NCBI GenBank assembly: GCA_029204225.1
Contig: CM055094.1
Coordinates: 15,130,928-15,194,927, forward strand
Length of the DNA: 64,000 nt
Direction: 5' to 3'
Origin: Diphasiastrum complanatum
Taxonomy: Eukaryota > Streptophyta > Lycopodiopsida > Lycopodiales > Lycopodiaceae
Of this stretch, positions 39,340 to 51,763 are shown one piece after another. The position numbers and the translations under genes are program-made. Numbering within the stretch: position 1 is the stretch's first letter; each line of letters starts with the position of its first letter. Under the pieces are notes generated by a model. The model saw only the letters and a program-made list of their open reading frames with translations, searched no databases and was not told the DNA's origin.

Positions 39340-39938
39340 TGGTACTAGAGCCGTTTAAGGAGTGTACACAGTACAGTGTCGTCGTTGAAGAGAGTTCGGG
39401 AGAAGAGCAGTCTTCTAAGAGTTCGGGGTTTACGGCGGGTTGAAGATGGAAAGTGATGCACTAGTGCACGGTTTCTAGTTTATAGAGGCTTGCCAAGCTC
39501 AGCAGAGGGCTTTGCATAGCATCAGACAAGGAAAAATTTGGTGGAAATTTGACAATTTTGAAGCCAGTTGAAATTTGAAATCGGTTTGGGGTTACAATTT
39601 TCTACACATAACTGGTGATTTCTTCGCTGTTTATGCACCGTTTTGGATGTCGTAAGGACAGGAAGGAAGCTAATTATATTGTCAACCAGTCATGGAGATA
39701 TTCTGAGCTTTGTATCAGAGATTTGTTTGCAGACATATAACCTAGCAAATTTGCGGTAAAAGATGAAAAAAGCCACTTGTCAAGTTGAGCTAAAATCACC
39801 GTTTCTCCACGGAATTTCATAATTGAACACTCTGAAGACTTGGAATTAGTAGGGCGACCCTGCTCCAGGCCTCAGATTGCGCTCAAATTAATCCAAAACT
39901 GAGTTTGATTAGACTGAAAATGGCCAGGGTAGGCACGG

Positions 39939-40100
<162 letters not shown>

Positions 40101-40739
40101 TGGATCGCACACGTCCAACCAAGCTGAAGTCATAGTGGCTCGAAGGAGTTGGTGTCTCCAAGAAAAGGCGCACGGATAGGCTGGTGACCATAGGAGAAGC
40201 TCCATTGTAGATGAAAAAAAATTAAAGTGAAAGTTGAGTTGAATCCCAAGTTCATGAAGGTTGAAGTTTCTTCATTCTGAAGAAACAGTTCAAAAACTAG
40301 AAAAGTCCCTTTTTTTGGGTCCTTTGTCCATTTTGACCCAAACGAAAGGCTATAACCTCCAAACGAAGGGCACCCGGACTGTACCTGCAATAACGGTATA
40401 GCAAAACAGAGTGATTGCAGTGGAAAAAGTGTTCGAAGTGCGTCAAAAGTGATTTCACCATTCCATTGGGCACGTAGTTGGGAGTTGACAATTGAGTGCA
40501 TTTTGGAAGGCGACACCGATTTGGCTTTCAATTTGGTGGAAAAACGGCGAGTGGCCTGGTAAGGGAAAAAGTGCTGGTCATTAATTTTTACTTCTGACAT
40601 CACAGTTGACCTCGACATACTACTTTTAGCCTACAAAAAGTTTGATAAGTCTAGATCAAAGCTTTCTGTACTTAAAGTTTGTTGATTTTAAAGCTATGTA
40701 GATGATTGTATAAAAAGTAGACTCTACTTTAAGGGAGAG

Positions 40740-41013
40740 AGCTAGGATTAATGTAGAATCACTGTGTTAATGTACTATGGGTCCTATCAGTCAATAAGGA
40801 TCAGTTGGCCTCGCCACGAGGCAAGTCGATGGGGCACGCGTCCTGCCAACGGCAACCTGGGTCATGCATGGGTTTCCTGAGTGAACAACTATTTGTACAG
40901 TGTAATTTCATTTTGAGAAATACAGTTGCTATGTGTGCTTGATGTGGAGAGTGTTTTCCGTCTGTGTTACTGTGTAGCATGATTTGTGTTCTTGTTCGAC
41001 GCGAATTCTAAGT
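40740..41013 (+). repeat. Right LTR of the non-autonomous element
   Basis: 274 bases, direct repeat of 39066-39339, followed by the duplication gatat. Confidence 0.9.
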
Positions 41014-41365
41014 GATATAATCTTAGAAACCAAGTTTTCTGTCTAGTCCCAAATCTTGCTCCCTTAGCGCAGAAACAAAGTGCCTTATCTCACCCACCGT
41101 TGAGATCAGCTTTACCTCCTATTCCAACTAGAACTCAAATCAAATTTGATGGAGAGAATGGTGAGTTAATACCACTATTTGTCAATCAACTTCATGGCAC
41201 TGGATTTAGAGTAGGAGTGAGTTGAGAAAGTGATGCAAAGCACATTACGATACTAATCATGCATCGAAGATTATTGCTTCAAGGGGAACTGATGAAGCTT
41301 TTGGATGTAGGCTTTATTTACAAGATGGAACACACAGATTGGGTGTTGGTGTCTAAAAAAAATGG

Positions 41366-41966
41366 TGTTGGAATTCGATGCTCAGCCTCAAATCCATTCA
41401 ATATCTTGAAAAACCAGAAACAGAAGACTTGAATTTCTGAGCAGAGGATCGAAAATTTCATGATCAAATTTTCTAGAATTTTTCGATATTGGATCGTTGA
41501 CTCAAGAAATTCTATATTTTTTGAGTCAGTGTATATTTTTTATGCTTGTAAATTTTGATATTGTCGGTCTAAAATCCGACCCAACGATTTCGCGTTGACA
41601 GTCCGCCCACTTTGTACATGCATTAACTGTAATGAGGCGGTTGTTATAACTGCAACAAAAGATAGTTGTAGATATTTTGTAGGATATCGATCCTAGAATT
41701 TTCATCAAAAATCTTCTTCTGATTATTCAAGTTTTCTATAGCCACCATTATCACACTCAACGACTGTACGCTGAAGTTATCACTTCAAACATTGTACTCA
41801 CTGTTTGATATTAATCAGAGTACAAATTCTCATTCCTACTATTGCATCGTTCTTTATGCATTTGTCTGAATCATTCAATTTGAACATTATGCTGCTAATT
41901 GTGGCACTTCCGATCCTACACCAAGCTCACTCATAAGCTTTTACACATTCTCATTGATTTCTGACA
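41366..41966 (+). mobile_element. Probable 5' LTR of a second copia element
   Basis: The sequence starts TGTTGGAATT and ends ...ctgaca directly before a primer-binding site. No second LTR copy was found, so the left end is tentative. Confidence 0.55.
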
Positions 41967-41978
41967 TGGTATCAGAGT
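41967..41978 (+). promoter_or_regulatory. Primer-binding site, initiator Met tRNA type
   Basis: TGGTATCAGAGT directly after the LTR end, one base from the consensus. Confidence 0.85.
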
Positions 41979-42109
41979 GGGTTGGTCAGTAATCTACACA
42001 TTGTTTGCAAATTATCAAGTCTTGTTTCTACCAAAATGTTGTTCTAGCATGCACGCAACCAACAATATTATGAAATCGTTGTTTCTACCAACGATCTCGC
42101 TCAACCAGA

Positions 42110-43192
42110 ATGGATTCGTCTCTAATCGACAGACTCGATGAGAGTAACTACCATCCCTGGAAGTTCAGAATGAAGGTCATACTACTAGCCAAGGAACTGT
42201 GGAACATCATTGATGGCACAGAAGTTAAGCATGAAGGTGATGCATCCACTATCACCAAATGGAGACTGAAAGATGGCAAGGCTTTTGCCATGATCACTCT
42301 CAACATCAAAGACTATCAACTCAATCACATACGTGCTATTCAGACTGCCAAGGATGCATGGGACATCCTAGCAACCCTCTACGATATCAGGGACATCGCC
42401 TCCAAACTCCATTTGAGGAAGAAATTCTTCACCCTGAGAATGTTTGAAGCAGTAAGTGTTTTGTGCCATATCAACACTTTCCAAAATCTTATGGAGCAGA
42501 TGACTGCAATTGGCTCAGTCATTGAAGATACTGATGCTGTTATGACTCTATTATCGAGTCTTCCTGAGGCCTATGGGAATTGGGTCCTAGCAATTTCAAT
42601 CCAGGAGAAGATCACCCTTTCAAGAGTGATTTCGTTACTTCAACAAGAGGAAGCCAAAAGATTTGCAAACTCCTCATGCACAGCGTCTATACTCCAAAAA
42701 CCAGAAGTTCAGATCCAAAAAGAAGAGCAATATACAGTTAGTATCGAATTTTGACTCAGGCTCGAATTTTTGCTCTGGGTCAAATTCTGGCTCGGGATCG
42801 AATTCGAATTTTTCATCTTCCCAACCAAAGTAGAAACTATTCTACAGATACTGCAAGAGAACTGGACATGAGATCAAGGACTACAGAACTTTAAAATTCA
42901 ACAATGAGAAGAAGAAGCAATTTTAACAACAAGCGAATTCTGCCTCAACTAGTTTTTCGACACAACAACAAGAGGAAGCTGGAGCAGCCTTCATGACCAA
43001 GGTCGGAGAAAAACAAGATATCGATTCTTGGTATCTCGATTCTGGAGCAACTCAACTTATGACTCACCATCAAGACTGGTTCAAAGATTATAAATATTTC
43101 ACCCACTCTCGAGTTGTGCAACTTGGACACAACTCATCGCATTCGATTCAAGGTGAAGGAACAGTCAGAATTGAAATGTCACAATGTCAGTG
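42110..43192 (+). pseudogene. Copia gag with worn zinc knuckle, followed by protease start
   Basis: Gag is open from 42110 to 42754 (214 codons). It shows DRLDESNYHPWKFRMKVILL at the N-terminus and the core motifs AKDAWDILATLYD, FFTLRMFEAVSV, MEQMTAIGSVIEDTDAVMTL, SSLPEAYGNW and ISLLQQEEAKR. Beyond the stop, one frame continues with a Ser/Gly/Asn-rich linker, a knuckle YCKRTGHEIKDYRTLK that has lost Cys residues, and the protease start DSWYLDSGATQLMT (usual H replaced by L after Q). Similarity ends near 43192, where a minus-strand gypsy fragment abuts. Integrase and reverse transcriptase are absent. Confidence 0.88.
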
Positions 43193-43440
43193 AGGCAAAG
43201 ATTAAAATAGCACAAGAACTCTTATGGAATGTCGCCTCTACAGGCTCTACACGCTTGGGCGTAGATTTGTAAAAATTGTTTAGGATCACCCTTCTCGTCA
43301 AACTTGCTAGGTCGATCTTGGAAAAATTGCTAATGGCGTGAGAGAAAAAAAAAACTAAGATCATCCATCACGGGCGGATCTAACTCAATGGCCTAGTCGG
43401 CTATCTCCATTGGCACCTCTACTAACTAGTCCAGATTGTA
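43193..43440 (-). pseudogene. Gypsy gag N-terminal fragment
   Basis: On the minus strand one frame reads KFDEKGDPKQFLQIYAQACR followed by ACRGDIP and a stop, the conserved start of the retrotransposon gag domain of Ty3/gypsy elements. It is preceded by a Pro/Asp/Glu-rich N-terminal stretch. It abuts the truncated copia protease. Confidence 0.6.
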
Positions 43441-44470
43441 ATGATCCATATTAGATAGTTTCCTACCAAATCTTAAATGCATAAACCAAAGTGGTTCAAA
43501 AACTCTTAGGTGTTTTGAATTTTAGAATTTTCACCATTTTTCAGATATTGATATATTTCATATTTTTATAGGTTTATCTTGATTGAGGTAAATGGATTAG
43601 CACAAAAAATAATATTATAAAAAGAGAAAAGAATAGAATAAGGTGGGCTGGCTGATAATCAATCTCAATTGTACACTTTTTAATTTTTCTCTGATGGCAA
43701 ATAATAGCCCAAGTATAATCAGTGTTATTCACCGATCAGTATTCTGATAAAAAAAAGATGACTATAAGCCATTGGAAAAAATGCGAGGAAAAAATGAGTA
43801 ATGAATAAAACGGTCCCTGAATGATAACGAATCAATCTATATGCAGCGCGAGTATTACTACCAAACAATTTTAGAATTTTCTCTGATGAGATTATTAGGC
43901 ACATACTTTAACTGCCAATGTGTCCTTGAACAACCATCAATGAGTACTATTTGCAGAAAAATATGCAAGTAATAAGAAAAAGCAAGAAAGCATATTTTCA
44001 AATCAACAAGTATTGGCGCAAGTAAAAATAATTTAACTCACTAATTGATGAACTTTCACTACAAAGTCTGCTCTATTCACTAATGAACTGGGCAGAGATG
44101 GATAATTTCTATACCCATGAAAATAATGAAAGAACCACTCAAAAATGAACCAAAAAAACACCCAAAAAAATCACTTCTAAGCAGATCTAGCACCATCTTC
44201 ACAACAATGGCATCAAAAAAGAATGCAATCCATTTTTTGTGCCTTTACTCCCAAGCTATCTGAGATTCTTTTCCTACCATCATCTATGATGAAGAGACTA
44301 TAATTGTAAACGATGAGGTTGCAAGGCAATTTCCCATTGTCACAAGACCACTAGTTAGTCTTAGTTGAGCAATTTTGGCAATGCAGGTTGTTGTACACAG
44401 ATCGCTCGAGTAGTACGCCTTCATACTTCAGAGCAATTCTTCACTCCCAACGCCATCTGAGATTCCTATA
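43441..44470. other. Anonymous AT-rich DNA
   Basis: No gene or element boundary recognised. Confidence 0.5.
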
Positions 44471-44472
44471 GC

Positions 44473-44576
<104 letters not shown>

Positions 44577-44806
44577 GGCCAGCGGCCAGCGCCAAGGATG
44601 GCAGATGCGCTGCTGTGTGCGCCCTCCATCGCTGTTGCTGCTAGCCCTCCATCGGTGCCATGTTGGGCCTTCATCGCTACTTTTCTACCCTGAGTTGTTG
44701 GCCCTCCATCGCTCTACCCTCTTGTTGCAGATCTGCTCCATCGCTACCCATCGTGTTGTAAAGCTGACTCGGGTGCACCCAGCGTGCCCTGGAAGACTCT
44801 AAGGGG

Positions 44807-45672
44807 TGACACTCTCTAAGGTCTCAGAGCAAGTTAGAACGTCAAGGACTGAGCCTCCGACCTGTGGTGAGCCAGTCAAGTAGTCACAAGTCATGAGCTA
44901 GCTTTGGAGCTCGAGTCATGGCCTAGTCAGGAAGCAAGTTGATTATGCCGCCGGGACGGCTTCCGGGACCCATGTCCGGGAGCCAGACTCATTCTCCCAG
45001 GCTTGCCAGGCATAATCAGCAAATTAAAAACTAAGTCCTAAAAAGCGTGCTTTACTAGAAAGCACTATATTTCAGGACAGAGGGGGCGCACCGAATCACA
45101 GCAAAACTATAGGGGGAGTCTGGCAAACAGAAACTTGGACAACTCAACCAGCGCCAAGAATCCAGTCGCCAGGTCTCAGCTCCCTCGACCAGCACGAGCC
45201 AGGCACAATGCTCAGCACGTGTTGGTGGCCCCGAGACCAGTCAGTCTATGTATGAATGTAACCTCTTCCAGATCTAAATAAGTTGATCTTTGGGGATGAT
45301 TACCATTTCGGTTTCGCCTCTAGGACTGGTCCAAGTGGAAGGACCCTTACTATAACTTTTTTGCGTCGCCGGCGCTTAAGGGTCCACATCACCGACGTGT
45401 GGCTTGCCGCTATGCCAATTGGTCAGTTTGGCAACCACTATGCCTTGGGTTTCTTGTGTGGCTTGTCTTTGCCTTTGGGTTACCTTTTGGGGACGGATTC
45501 TGAGTTGGCTTTTGGGTTGGTTGGGATTCCAATTTTCTTAAGTATGAATGGTTAAGCTTGTTACGTTTCTGAGTTGGCTTTTACGTAAGTGCATGATGGA
45601 TGAATGTTAGACTTAAGTGCGTGTTGGGAAAACCGCTCAAGTCCCAGCGCCCTTTGAGGCGCCGACGCAACA
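44807..45672 (+). mobile_element. Probable 5' LTR of a gypsy-like element
   Basis: The sequence ends ...gacgcaaca just before a primer-binding site and is GC-richer than its surroundings. The start at TGACACTC is tentative because no second copy was found. A TATA-like tctaaataag lies near 45272. The frame 45283-45555 inside it has no known domain. Confidence 0.45.
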
Positions 45673-45674
45673 TA

Positions 45675-45687
45675 TGGTATCAGAGCC
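45675..45687 (+). promoter_or_regulatory. Primer-binding site, initiator Met tRNA type
   Basis: TGGTATCAGAGCC lies two bases after the LTR end. Confidence 0.9.
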
Positions 45688-45756
45688 GACTAGCCGGTTA
45701 GCTACGCAAGTCTCACAGGGATGGCCACGTTTTGGGATTTGTCAAGACAATCGTTG

Positions 45757-46152
45757 TGCAAGGTGCTGCCCACAATGTAAGCACGGGTGCGTCCACGGTC
45801 GGGGTGGTCGGTAGAATGGGGGACTTGATGAGGCAAGGTGCTGCCCTTGAGGTGTAAGCACGGTCAGTTCCCCCGGTTCAGGCCTGGCGCCATCTACACG
45901 TAGGACAGATGAGGCAATGTGCTGCCATTAGGTTGGTGAAAGCACGATCTATGCCTTGTGGGGTGCGGGATGACATATTTAAACTGTACGGGTTAACCTT
46001 GATACAAAGATGCTGCTCGAATTCGGGTGTAAAGCACGGGTGGTTAGCTGTCGGTGCGGGATAGCTGCCGATCATTTAGCTATAAGGGCTATCGACCAAA
46101 AAGTGGTGGGGCGTGACTAAGGCAATGTGCTGGTTAATGGTGAAAGCACGGA
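45757..46152 (+). repeat. Five iterated GTGCT...AGCAC hairpins in a retroelement leader
   Basis: Five degenerate units at about 45757, 45831, 45911, 46005 and 46120 each contain ggcaa-gGTGCTGcc, a 10-25 base loop and GTaAAGCACgg. GTGCT and AGCAC can pair. Spacing grows from about 75 to 115 bases. They lie between the primer-binding site and gag. Confidence 0.75.
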
Positions 46153-46499
46153 TGGTTGGATGGATGTTTCCCCGTGGGCTAATTCTATGATAGATTTGTG
46201 TGGGCACAGCTAGGCAAAGGTCCTACGTCCGGTCTCAGGGGGGATTGTGGCTTGAGAGGGATCCTCTGTGTTTGCTTTGGTTGGTATGTTCCGTTTGTTG
46301 TGTGCTTGCTTGGACACAAATGACCTGGTTCCTACTTGGATCTCAGATGATGTGAGTGTGCTAGTTTGAGGAGGGGATATTTTCATTGAAGCTGATTTAA
46401 TAAAGAAGAAAAGAGAGCTGTGGGGCCCGGCCGACAGAAGGGAGAGTTCTCAAAAATAAAAAGGATAGAGGTGATAATCTGCTGAAAGTACACCTCTTA

Positions 46500-47020
46500 C
46501 TATAATGGACGACCACCTTGATGAGTTACGAGCATTGACGGACGGAGAGGAGCAAGAGGTTCATTGCAAGATTACCTCAATAAATTCAGATAGAGTGTAT
46601 GGGTTATTGAAGATATGTCCGAGGCGGACAAAACTCATTACCTCTTGTCTGGAATGCAGTCTTGGACCCGACGTGCAATAGACAGCTACATGCCCCATGA
46701 TTTCAATTCAACTATTCGAGCGGTTGAAATGGTTTGTGATCATGAGAGCACATTGGCACCAGTTGCTCCCTCAACTTAACAAGAGTATTTAGTGGATCCA
46801 GACCGAGTTCGAGCTTCTTTTCAAGGGGGGACTCAACTTCAAATGGCAACCAAGCCTCGAGTAGCATGAACAAATTCCCAGCAAAAACAGGGTTTGGCAA
46901 CCAAGGCAACAATGGAGGGAACACGTTCCAGAGAAGAAACAATGCTGGACCTTCAGCTAGTCATAGCAACAGCTCACCAACAGTGGGCAGTTCCATGCGC
47001 TGCTTCAACTGCCATCAGCA
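46500..47020 (+). pseudogene. Gypsy gag C-terminal remnant with start of zinc knuckle
   Basis: One frame reads IEDMSEADKTHYLLSGMQSW, then AIDSYMPHDFNSTIRAVEMV and CDHESTLAPVAPST before a stop. After a frame change, MNKFPAKTGFGNQGNNGGNTFQ and RCFNCHQ follow; the latter is the first half of a CCHC zinc knuckle. There the sequence switches in mid-motif to copia integrase. Assignment to gypsy gag rests on this layout after primer site and leader. Confidence 0.65.
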
Positions 47021-48095
47021 ATATTCTTGGATCTATATGCTATCTTCTAAAGCCATGGTTTATGATGTTTTTCTTACTTTCAAAGCTTATGTAGAAAAGC
47101 AGTTTATTTCAAGTTGAAAGCTTTGAGAAGTGAAAGTGGAGGTGAATATGCCTGTAACAAGTTTAAAGACTTTTGTGAGAAAGAGTGAATACAAAGAGAA
47201 TTTTCTTGTTCTTATACTCCTCAGCAAAATGGAGTTGCTGAGAGAAAAAATAGAACTTTGTGTGAATGTGCAAAAGCCATTAGGCTAGAAGCATCTCTAC
47301 CTAAAGAATTTTGGGGAGAAGCAGTTGCATGTGCAAATTATCTTTGTAATAGACTTCCTAATCTTGAAATAGAAGGAAGAACACCATTTGAGATGTTGTA
47401 TAAGGTAGATCATCTTAGAGTCATTGGTTGTTTATGCTATGTGCATGTACCTCTAGAGACTAGGAAGAAGGATGATCCTAGTGTTGTTAAAGAAATTTTT
47501 GCTGGATATGCATCTTCTAAGAAAGCATATAAAGTTTATCTTCCCTCTACTGACAAGAATGTTGTAAGTAGAGATGTGATCTTTCATGAAGATTAGAAGT
47601 TTAACTTGGATGAAGTACAGATCAAGGAGTCTCATGTAGGATCTACAATCGTCAATCTTGATGTTGTTCAAGAAGTGGTGAGGCCAAGGCTTGAGGAGGA
47701 GCAACTTCAAGCATCTACACCAAGAAGATCCACAAGAGAAATATCCGAGCCAAGAAGGCTCACTTATGATGAAAGATGAAGGCTAGGTGGAAGGTGAAAC
47801 TTCCTATCATGCATTCTTCATATCAGATGAAGAGCCTAAAGATGTCCAAGAAGCACTTCAATCCAAGAAATGGATTGAATCAATGACCCTTGAGTTTGAA
47901 GCCTTGATGTCAAACAACACATGGGAGCTTGTGGAGTCACCAAACAACATGCATGTCATTGGATGTAAGTGGGTATTCAGGATCAAGTACAACAATGATG
48001 GATCCATCAACAAATACAAAGCAAGACTTTGTGCCAAAGGCTACTCTCAAATCAAAGGTCTTGACTATGAAGACACTTTTGCACAGCTACAGCAC
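47021..48095 (+). pseudogene. Copia integrase C-terminus and reverse transcriptase N-terminus
   Basis: The sequence begins inside the integrase core (KALRSESGGEYACNKF in one frame, a change from the usual DNGGE), then YTPQQNGVAERKNRTLCECA with the catalytic Glu, KEFWGEAVACANYLCNRLPN, and the C-terminal GYASSKKAYKVYLPS and NVVSRDVIFHED. The linker SESTPRRSTR-like region leads into EALQSKKWIESMTLEFEALM and WELVESPNNMHVIGCKWVFR at the start of reverse transcriptase. It breaks off after DYEDTFAQL. Stops lie at 47594 and near 47778. Both ends are abrupt, inside other elements. Confidence 0.9.
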
Positions 48096-48097
48096 CT

Positions 48098-49593
48098 ATG
48101 AATTTGATAACAATCAAGCAAAGACCAATAGCTCAGAATAAACCAAGTGCACCCTTGATGGTGGTCACCAGATTACAGAAGCAAAAAGAACCAATAGTGG
48201 ATCCAGTACCTGCTGATTTTATACCATTGAATGATACACCAACAGCATCGGGAGTCTATCCAAATCTTAATGCAGAAAAACAAAGATATCAGAATATGAG
48301 GCAGTGGATTAAACATCTGCAAGAAGAAGAGGAGCTTGAAGTTGCTAAATCAACAACTGAAGTTCAGTCTTCACCATTGCAGCCTTCAAGAAATTTACGT
48401 ACGGATATGAATGATCAGTTACATCATCTTGAAGAACCCTTCAAGATGACTGAACCAGAAGCACCGCAAACAAAACTACTCATGAACATTTTGTCTAGTA
48501 AGATCAATATCTCATTGGGAGAGTTCCTGAAGTTGGTGCCAAAAGCAAAAGAAGTCTTAGCGCAAAAGTTAGCTCAAGAAGAACCAGAAGTCCATCAGGA
48601 GCCGCTTTTTTGTGCTGGATTTGAAGAATCTGACGAAGTACTCCATGTTGGAGCCGCTTGGGAAAGTGACAAAAGAATATCACTCTGCCGATACAGCATA
48701 GACAATTTCCTAAAGAAGCAGCCGTGATAGATGGCAGTTTGTGAGTTAACCTGATCTCTACAAAGCTATGTGCAAAATGGGGCCTTATAAAGATCAAACC
48801 TACTACTTTTGCTATTAAGCTAGTTGATCAAACGACAGTTCGTCCACGAGGAATGGTGGAAGATATACCTGTCAGGATTGCAGGAGTACAGTTCGTCATT
48901 ACTTTCGTAATGATGGACTTACCAGAAGCGCCTAATGTTTACCGAGTTCTATTGGGACGTCCATGGTTACGAGTTGCGCAAGTAATTCATAAATGGGGTA
49001 CCGGAAAAATCACTTTTGAAAATCGTGAACGTGCAGTTAAAGTTGATCCTACAACTTGGACTATCATACCAGTGGTTCAAAAAGAGGATGACAATTCGTC
49101 AACAACGGATCACACTTGTGACCGACCATAGAAAAATTTGGGAGTTCATTACGATTCTCAAACGGATACGGTCAATTGGAATGAAGCTCTTGCAACGATT
49201 GACTGTACAGCAGGATATATGTGTCAACAAGATAATCAATCAGATTTGAGCGAGATTTCCTTATTAGATCGAACTTTGGATACACCAATCACGTTTTCAC
49301 TAAATGTGTTGAATGTAGTCTGGATATCAACGAAACCTATACTAGATCCGATTGAGGATGAACTCATTCCTGTGAGTCATGCCTTGACTTATGATGGCAA
49401 TGCAGAACTTACAGATGAGCAGATTCTAAATCATATGGATCCGACCAGATTTGGAGTGCGTAATATTCCTGATGAACCAACAATCAAACCGCCCAAAGCA
49501 GTTATATTGAAGGAAGACAGGATCACAGGATCGATGACAAAGAAACAAGCTAAGCAAATCGTTCGCGATTTTATTTTGTCAATTTGTCACTAG
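48098..49593 (+). pseudogene. Gypsy gag-pol fragment with retroviral-type aspartic protease region
   Basis: Three consecutive plus-strand frames (48098-48727, 48750-49131, 49138-49593) in the same direction seem to be one broken polyprotein. The middle one carries the protease-like core IKLVDQTTVRPRGMVEDIPV, RIAGVQFVITFVMMDL and YRVLLGRPWLR, the ILLGRPWL pattern typical of the Ty3/gypsy protease C-terminal half. The expected catalytic D-S/T-G would precede it but is not intact. The first frame has a coiled, Glu-rich linker; the third leads toward reverse transcriptase but stops before its motifs. Stops are at 48725, 49129 and 49591. Confidence 0.78.
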
Positions 49594-50125
49594 AGTCTTG
49601 GCTAGAATTTTGCATTTTCGAGTGCATATTTAGCATCATTTAGCACTAACATACGCACTCTATCTTGGTTTGGACCCCAAAAAAAACGATGTACCCTAAC
49701 TTTACAACAAAATTTCAAAATTCTGCATGTATAGTAATCTATACTATACGTATTATGGAAGGAGCCGAGCAGATGACATTATGCTCTTAGCATAATGGGC
49801 ATTGTGATTTGGTTTCACTTGACCATTATGAAAATGAAATCATCATAGGCGATTGTTTTGCTCATTCTGCATTGAAGTCGACCAGAGAAAGCCTCAAGTG
49901 CCTATTACGTATCTATAAGACTTATACATAAAAAAGCCTCAGGTGCCTATTACGTAGTAAGTAATGGCCATTGGGAGGGCCATAACCATAAATAATTTGG
50001 AACTGGGCAACGAGTGGCAGAGGCCACGAGCTGTCCTGGGACCGAATTATTTGTGATAATGGACCGACCAATGGACCATTACCTCACGTAATTGCCGTTA
50101 TGCTGATTTTTTTCGACCTATGTTT
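49594..50125. other. Anonymous DNA
   Basis: No gene recognised. A short phrase (aagcctcaggtgcctattacgta) occurs twice near 49890 and 49934. Confidence 0.5.
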
Positions 50126-50128
50126 TTA

Positions 50129-50189
50129 TCTCTCTCTCCCCCTCCTTTGCGCGCGCGCTCTCTCTCTCTCTCTCTCCCCCCTGCTGCTG

Positions 50190-50250
<61 letters not shown>
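50129..50250. repeat. CT-rich microsatellite with CTAT and GC blocks
   Basis: (CT)n tracts interrupted by gcgcgcgc and tatctatctatc. Confidence 0.95.
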
Positions 50251-50253
<3 letters not shown>

Positions 50254-50726
50254 GAGCCCACCACGAATGATCTTTAACGTCACTGCTGTAGTTTTGCAAC
50301 CACGAAAATACACTACAAATAGCGGTTTTTTCCAAACTTCTTGTTGACACATTTAGGGACGTATTGTCTATCTGGCTCATTCTTCTGTATGTCAGCAAAC
50401 AAACAACTTAGTATCACGTTGAAATTCTCACGAGACTAGCACAAGGTAGCTGTAGAGGCACAGAAGCCTGTCTGATGCAAAACTAAATTTATTGGCGAGC
50501 TGTGATGGAGGCCGTTGAAGCCTTGTTCCTGACATTCAACAAAAGTTCTTGCTTGAAATATGTTGACTACCTCATGTTGTTGCGTGAAGGGCACCGACCC
50601 AGAACCATCATTGCAGGTCATAAATCAATCGTGGAAAAGCAACCACATGCTGAACCTAAGACAATCCTAATTCTGAAGGAACAAAGCAGTCCTTCATGAA
50701 ACAAACATGGTTGAATCAAGCTGATG

Positions 50727-50897
50727 ATTCTTTGTGAATGAAGGAAAGTTCAATGCATGCATTGAATTATGGAGGAGTCGCCTTTCTTTTGTGAATGAAG
50801 GAAAGTTCAATGCAGACATTGAATTATGGAGGAGCCGCCTTTCTTTTGTGAATGAAGGAAAGTTCAATGCAGGCACTAAATTATGAAGGAGTTGTCT
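50727..50897 (+). repeat. Three 57-bp tandem repeats
   Basis: Three copies start with (t)tgtgaatgaaggaaagttc and end ggaggagycgcc, at about 50727, 50783 and 50840. Confidence 0.93.
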
Positions 50898-50984
50898 CTC
50901 TCTCTTGTGCTCAGACTGACCCTCTCTCTCTCTCTCTCATCTCTCTCCGCTCTGCTCACTCATGCTCTCTCTCTCTCCGCGGAC

Positions 50985-51025
<41 letters not shown>
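50897..51025. repeat. CT-rich microsatellite
   Basis: Several ctctctct tracts separated by short ccgc blocks. Confidence 0.95.
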
Positions 51026-51027
<2 letters not shown>

Positions 51028-51533
51028 CACGGATTTTAATTAAAAAAGATGAAAAAAACGACTTTGGGCCCTATATTATATGGCCCAAACCGGCCCAAAA
51101 ATCAGCTGAATGACAATTACGTATCTATAAGACTATACATAGCACGACTGTTTGAATGGTTTATGCTAACGTAAAGCACTATCAAAAAAATTTGTGTGTG
51201 CTTAAAAGAATTGTTATAAGGCATAATTTGACAGTTGTACTACCAAAACTTGGCATTAAATGCCTGACACATCAGAGGAACCTTACATTTGTGTAAGGTC
51301 CCTCCTCAGACACTATTTTACCGCACAGGTAAATAGAAAAAAAATTTACCAACTGTAAAAAATTTTACCTTACATTTTTGACCAGTTGTAATTACCTAAC
51401 AAAAATTTTACCACAGTGAAAACTTCTTACCTCTCAAATTTTTTTACGACCTGTAAAAACTTCAATACAAATTGCTACTTCCTATGTTGAGTGCAATGTT
51501 CTGCTATAGGAAAGCTAAACAAGTACATAAAAA

Positions 51534-51645
51534 AGTAAACTGAAATTCTGAAAAACAGCCAACTGAAATTCTGAAAAACAGCAAATTGAAATTCAGAAAA
51601 CAGCCAACTGAAGAACAGAAGTACAAAAAACAGCAAACTGATATT
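51534..51645. repeat. Tandem repeat of about 23 bp downstream of the recombinase gene
   Basis: Four to five degenerate copies of aactgaaattctgaaaaacagcc. They lie in what would be the 3' untranslated region of the minus-strand Crypton-like gene. Confidence 0.8.
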
Positions 51646-51763
51646 TTGATTCAAGTATGTTACCAAAATGTCCCTGTCCAAAAATCTCTATCAAGTTTAA
51701 CAAAAACTAAACTGTCAATTACACCACTATCAATGTTCTTACTCTCTTCAAACTAAAATCTAT

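Noticed and set aside
45283-45555. 90-codon hydrophobic frame
   Set aside because: It lies in the presumed gypsy LTR, has no known domain and no splice or promoter support.
50727-50897. Possible CRISPR-like array
   Set aside because: Units are directly adjacent with no unique spacers and the genome is a plant nuclear one.
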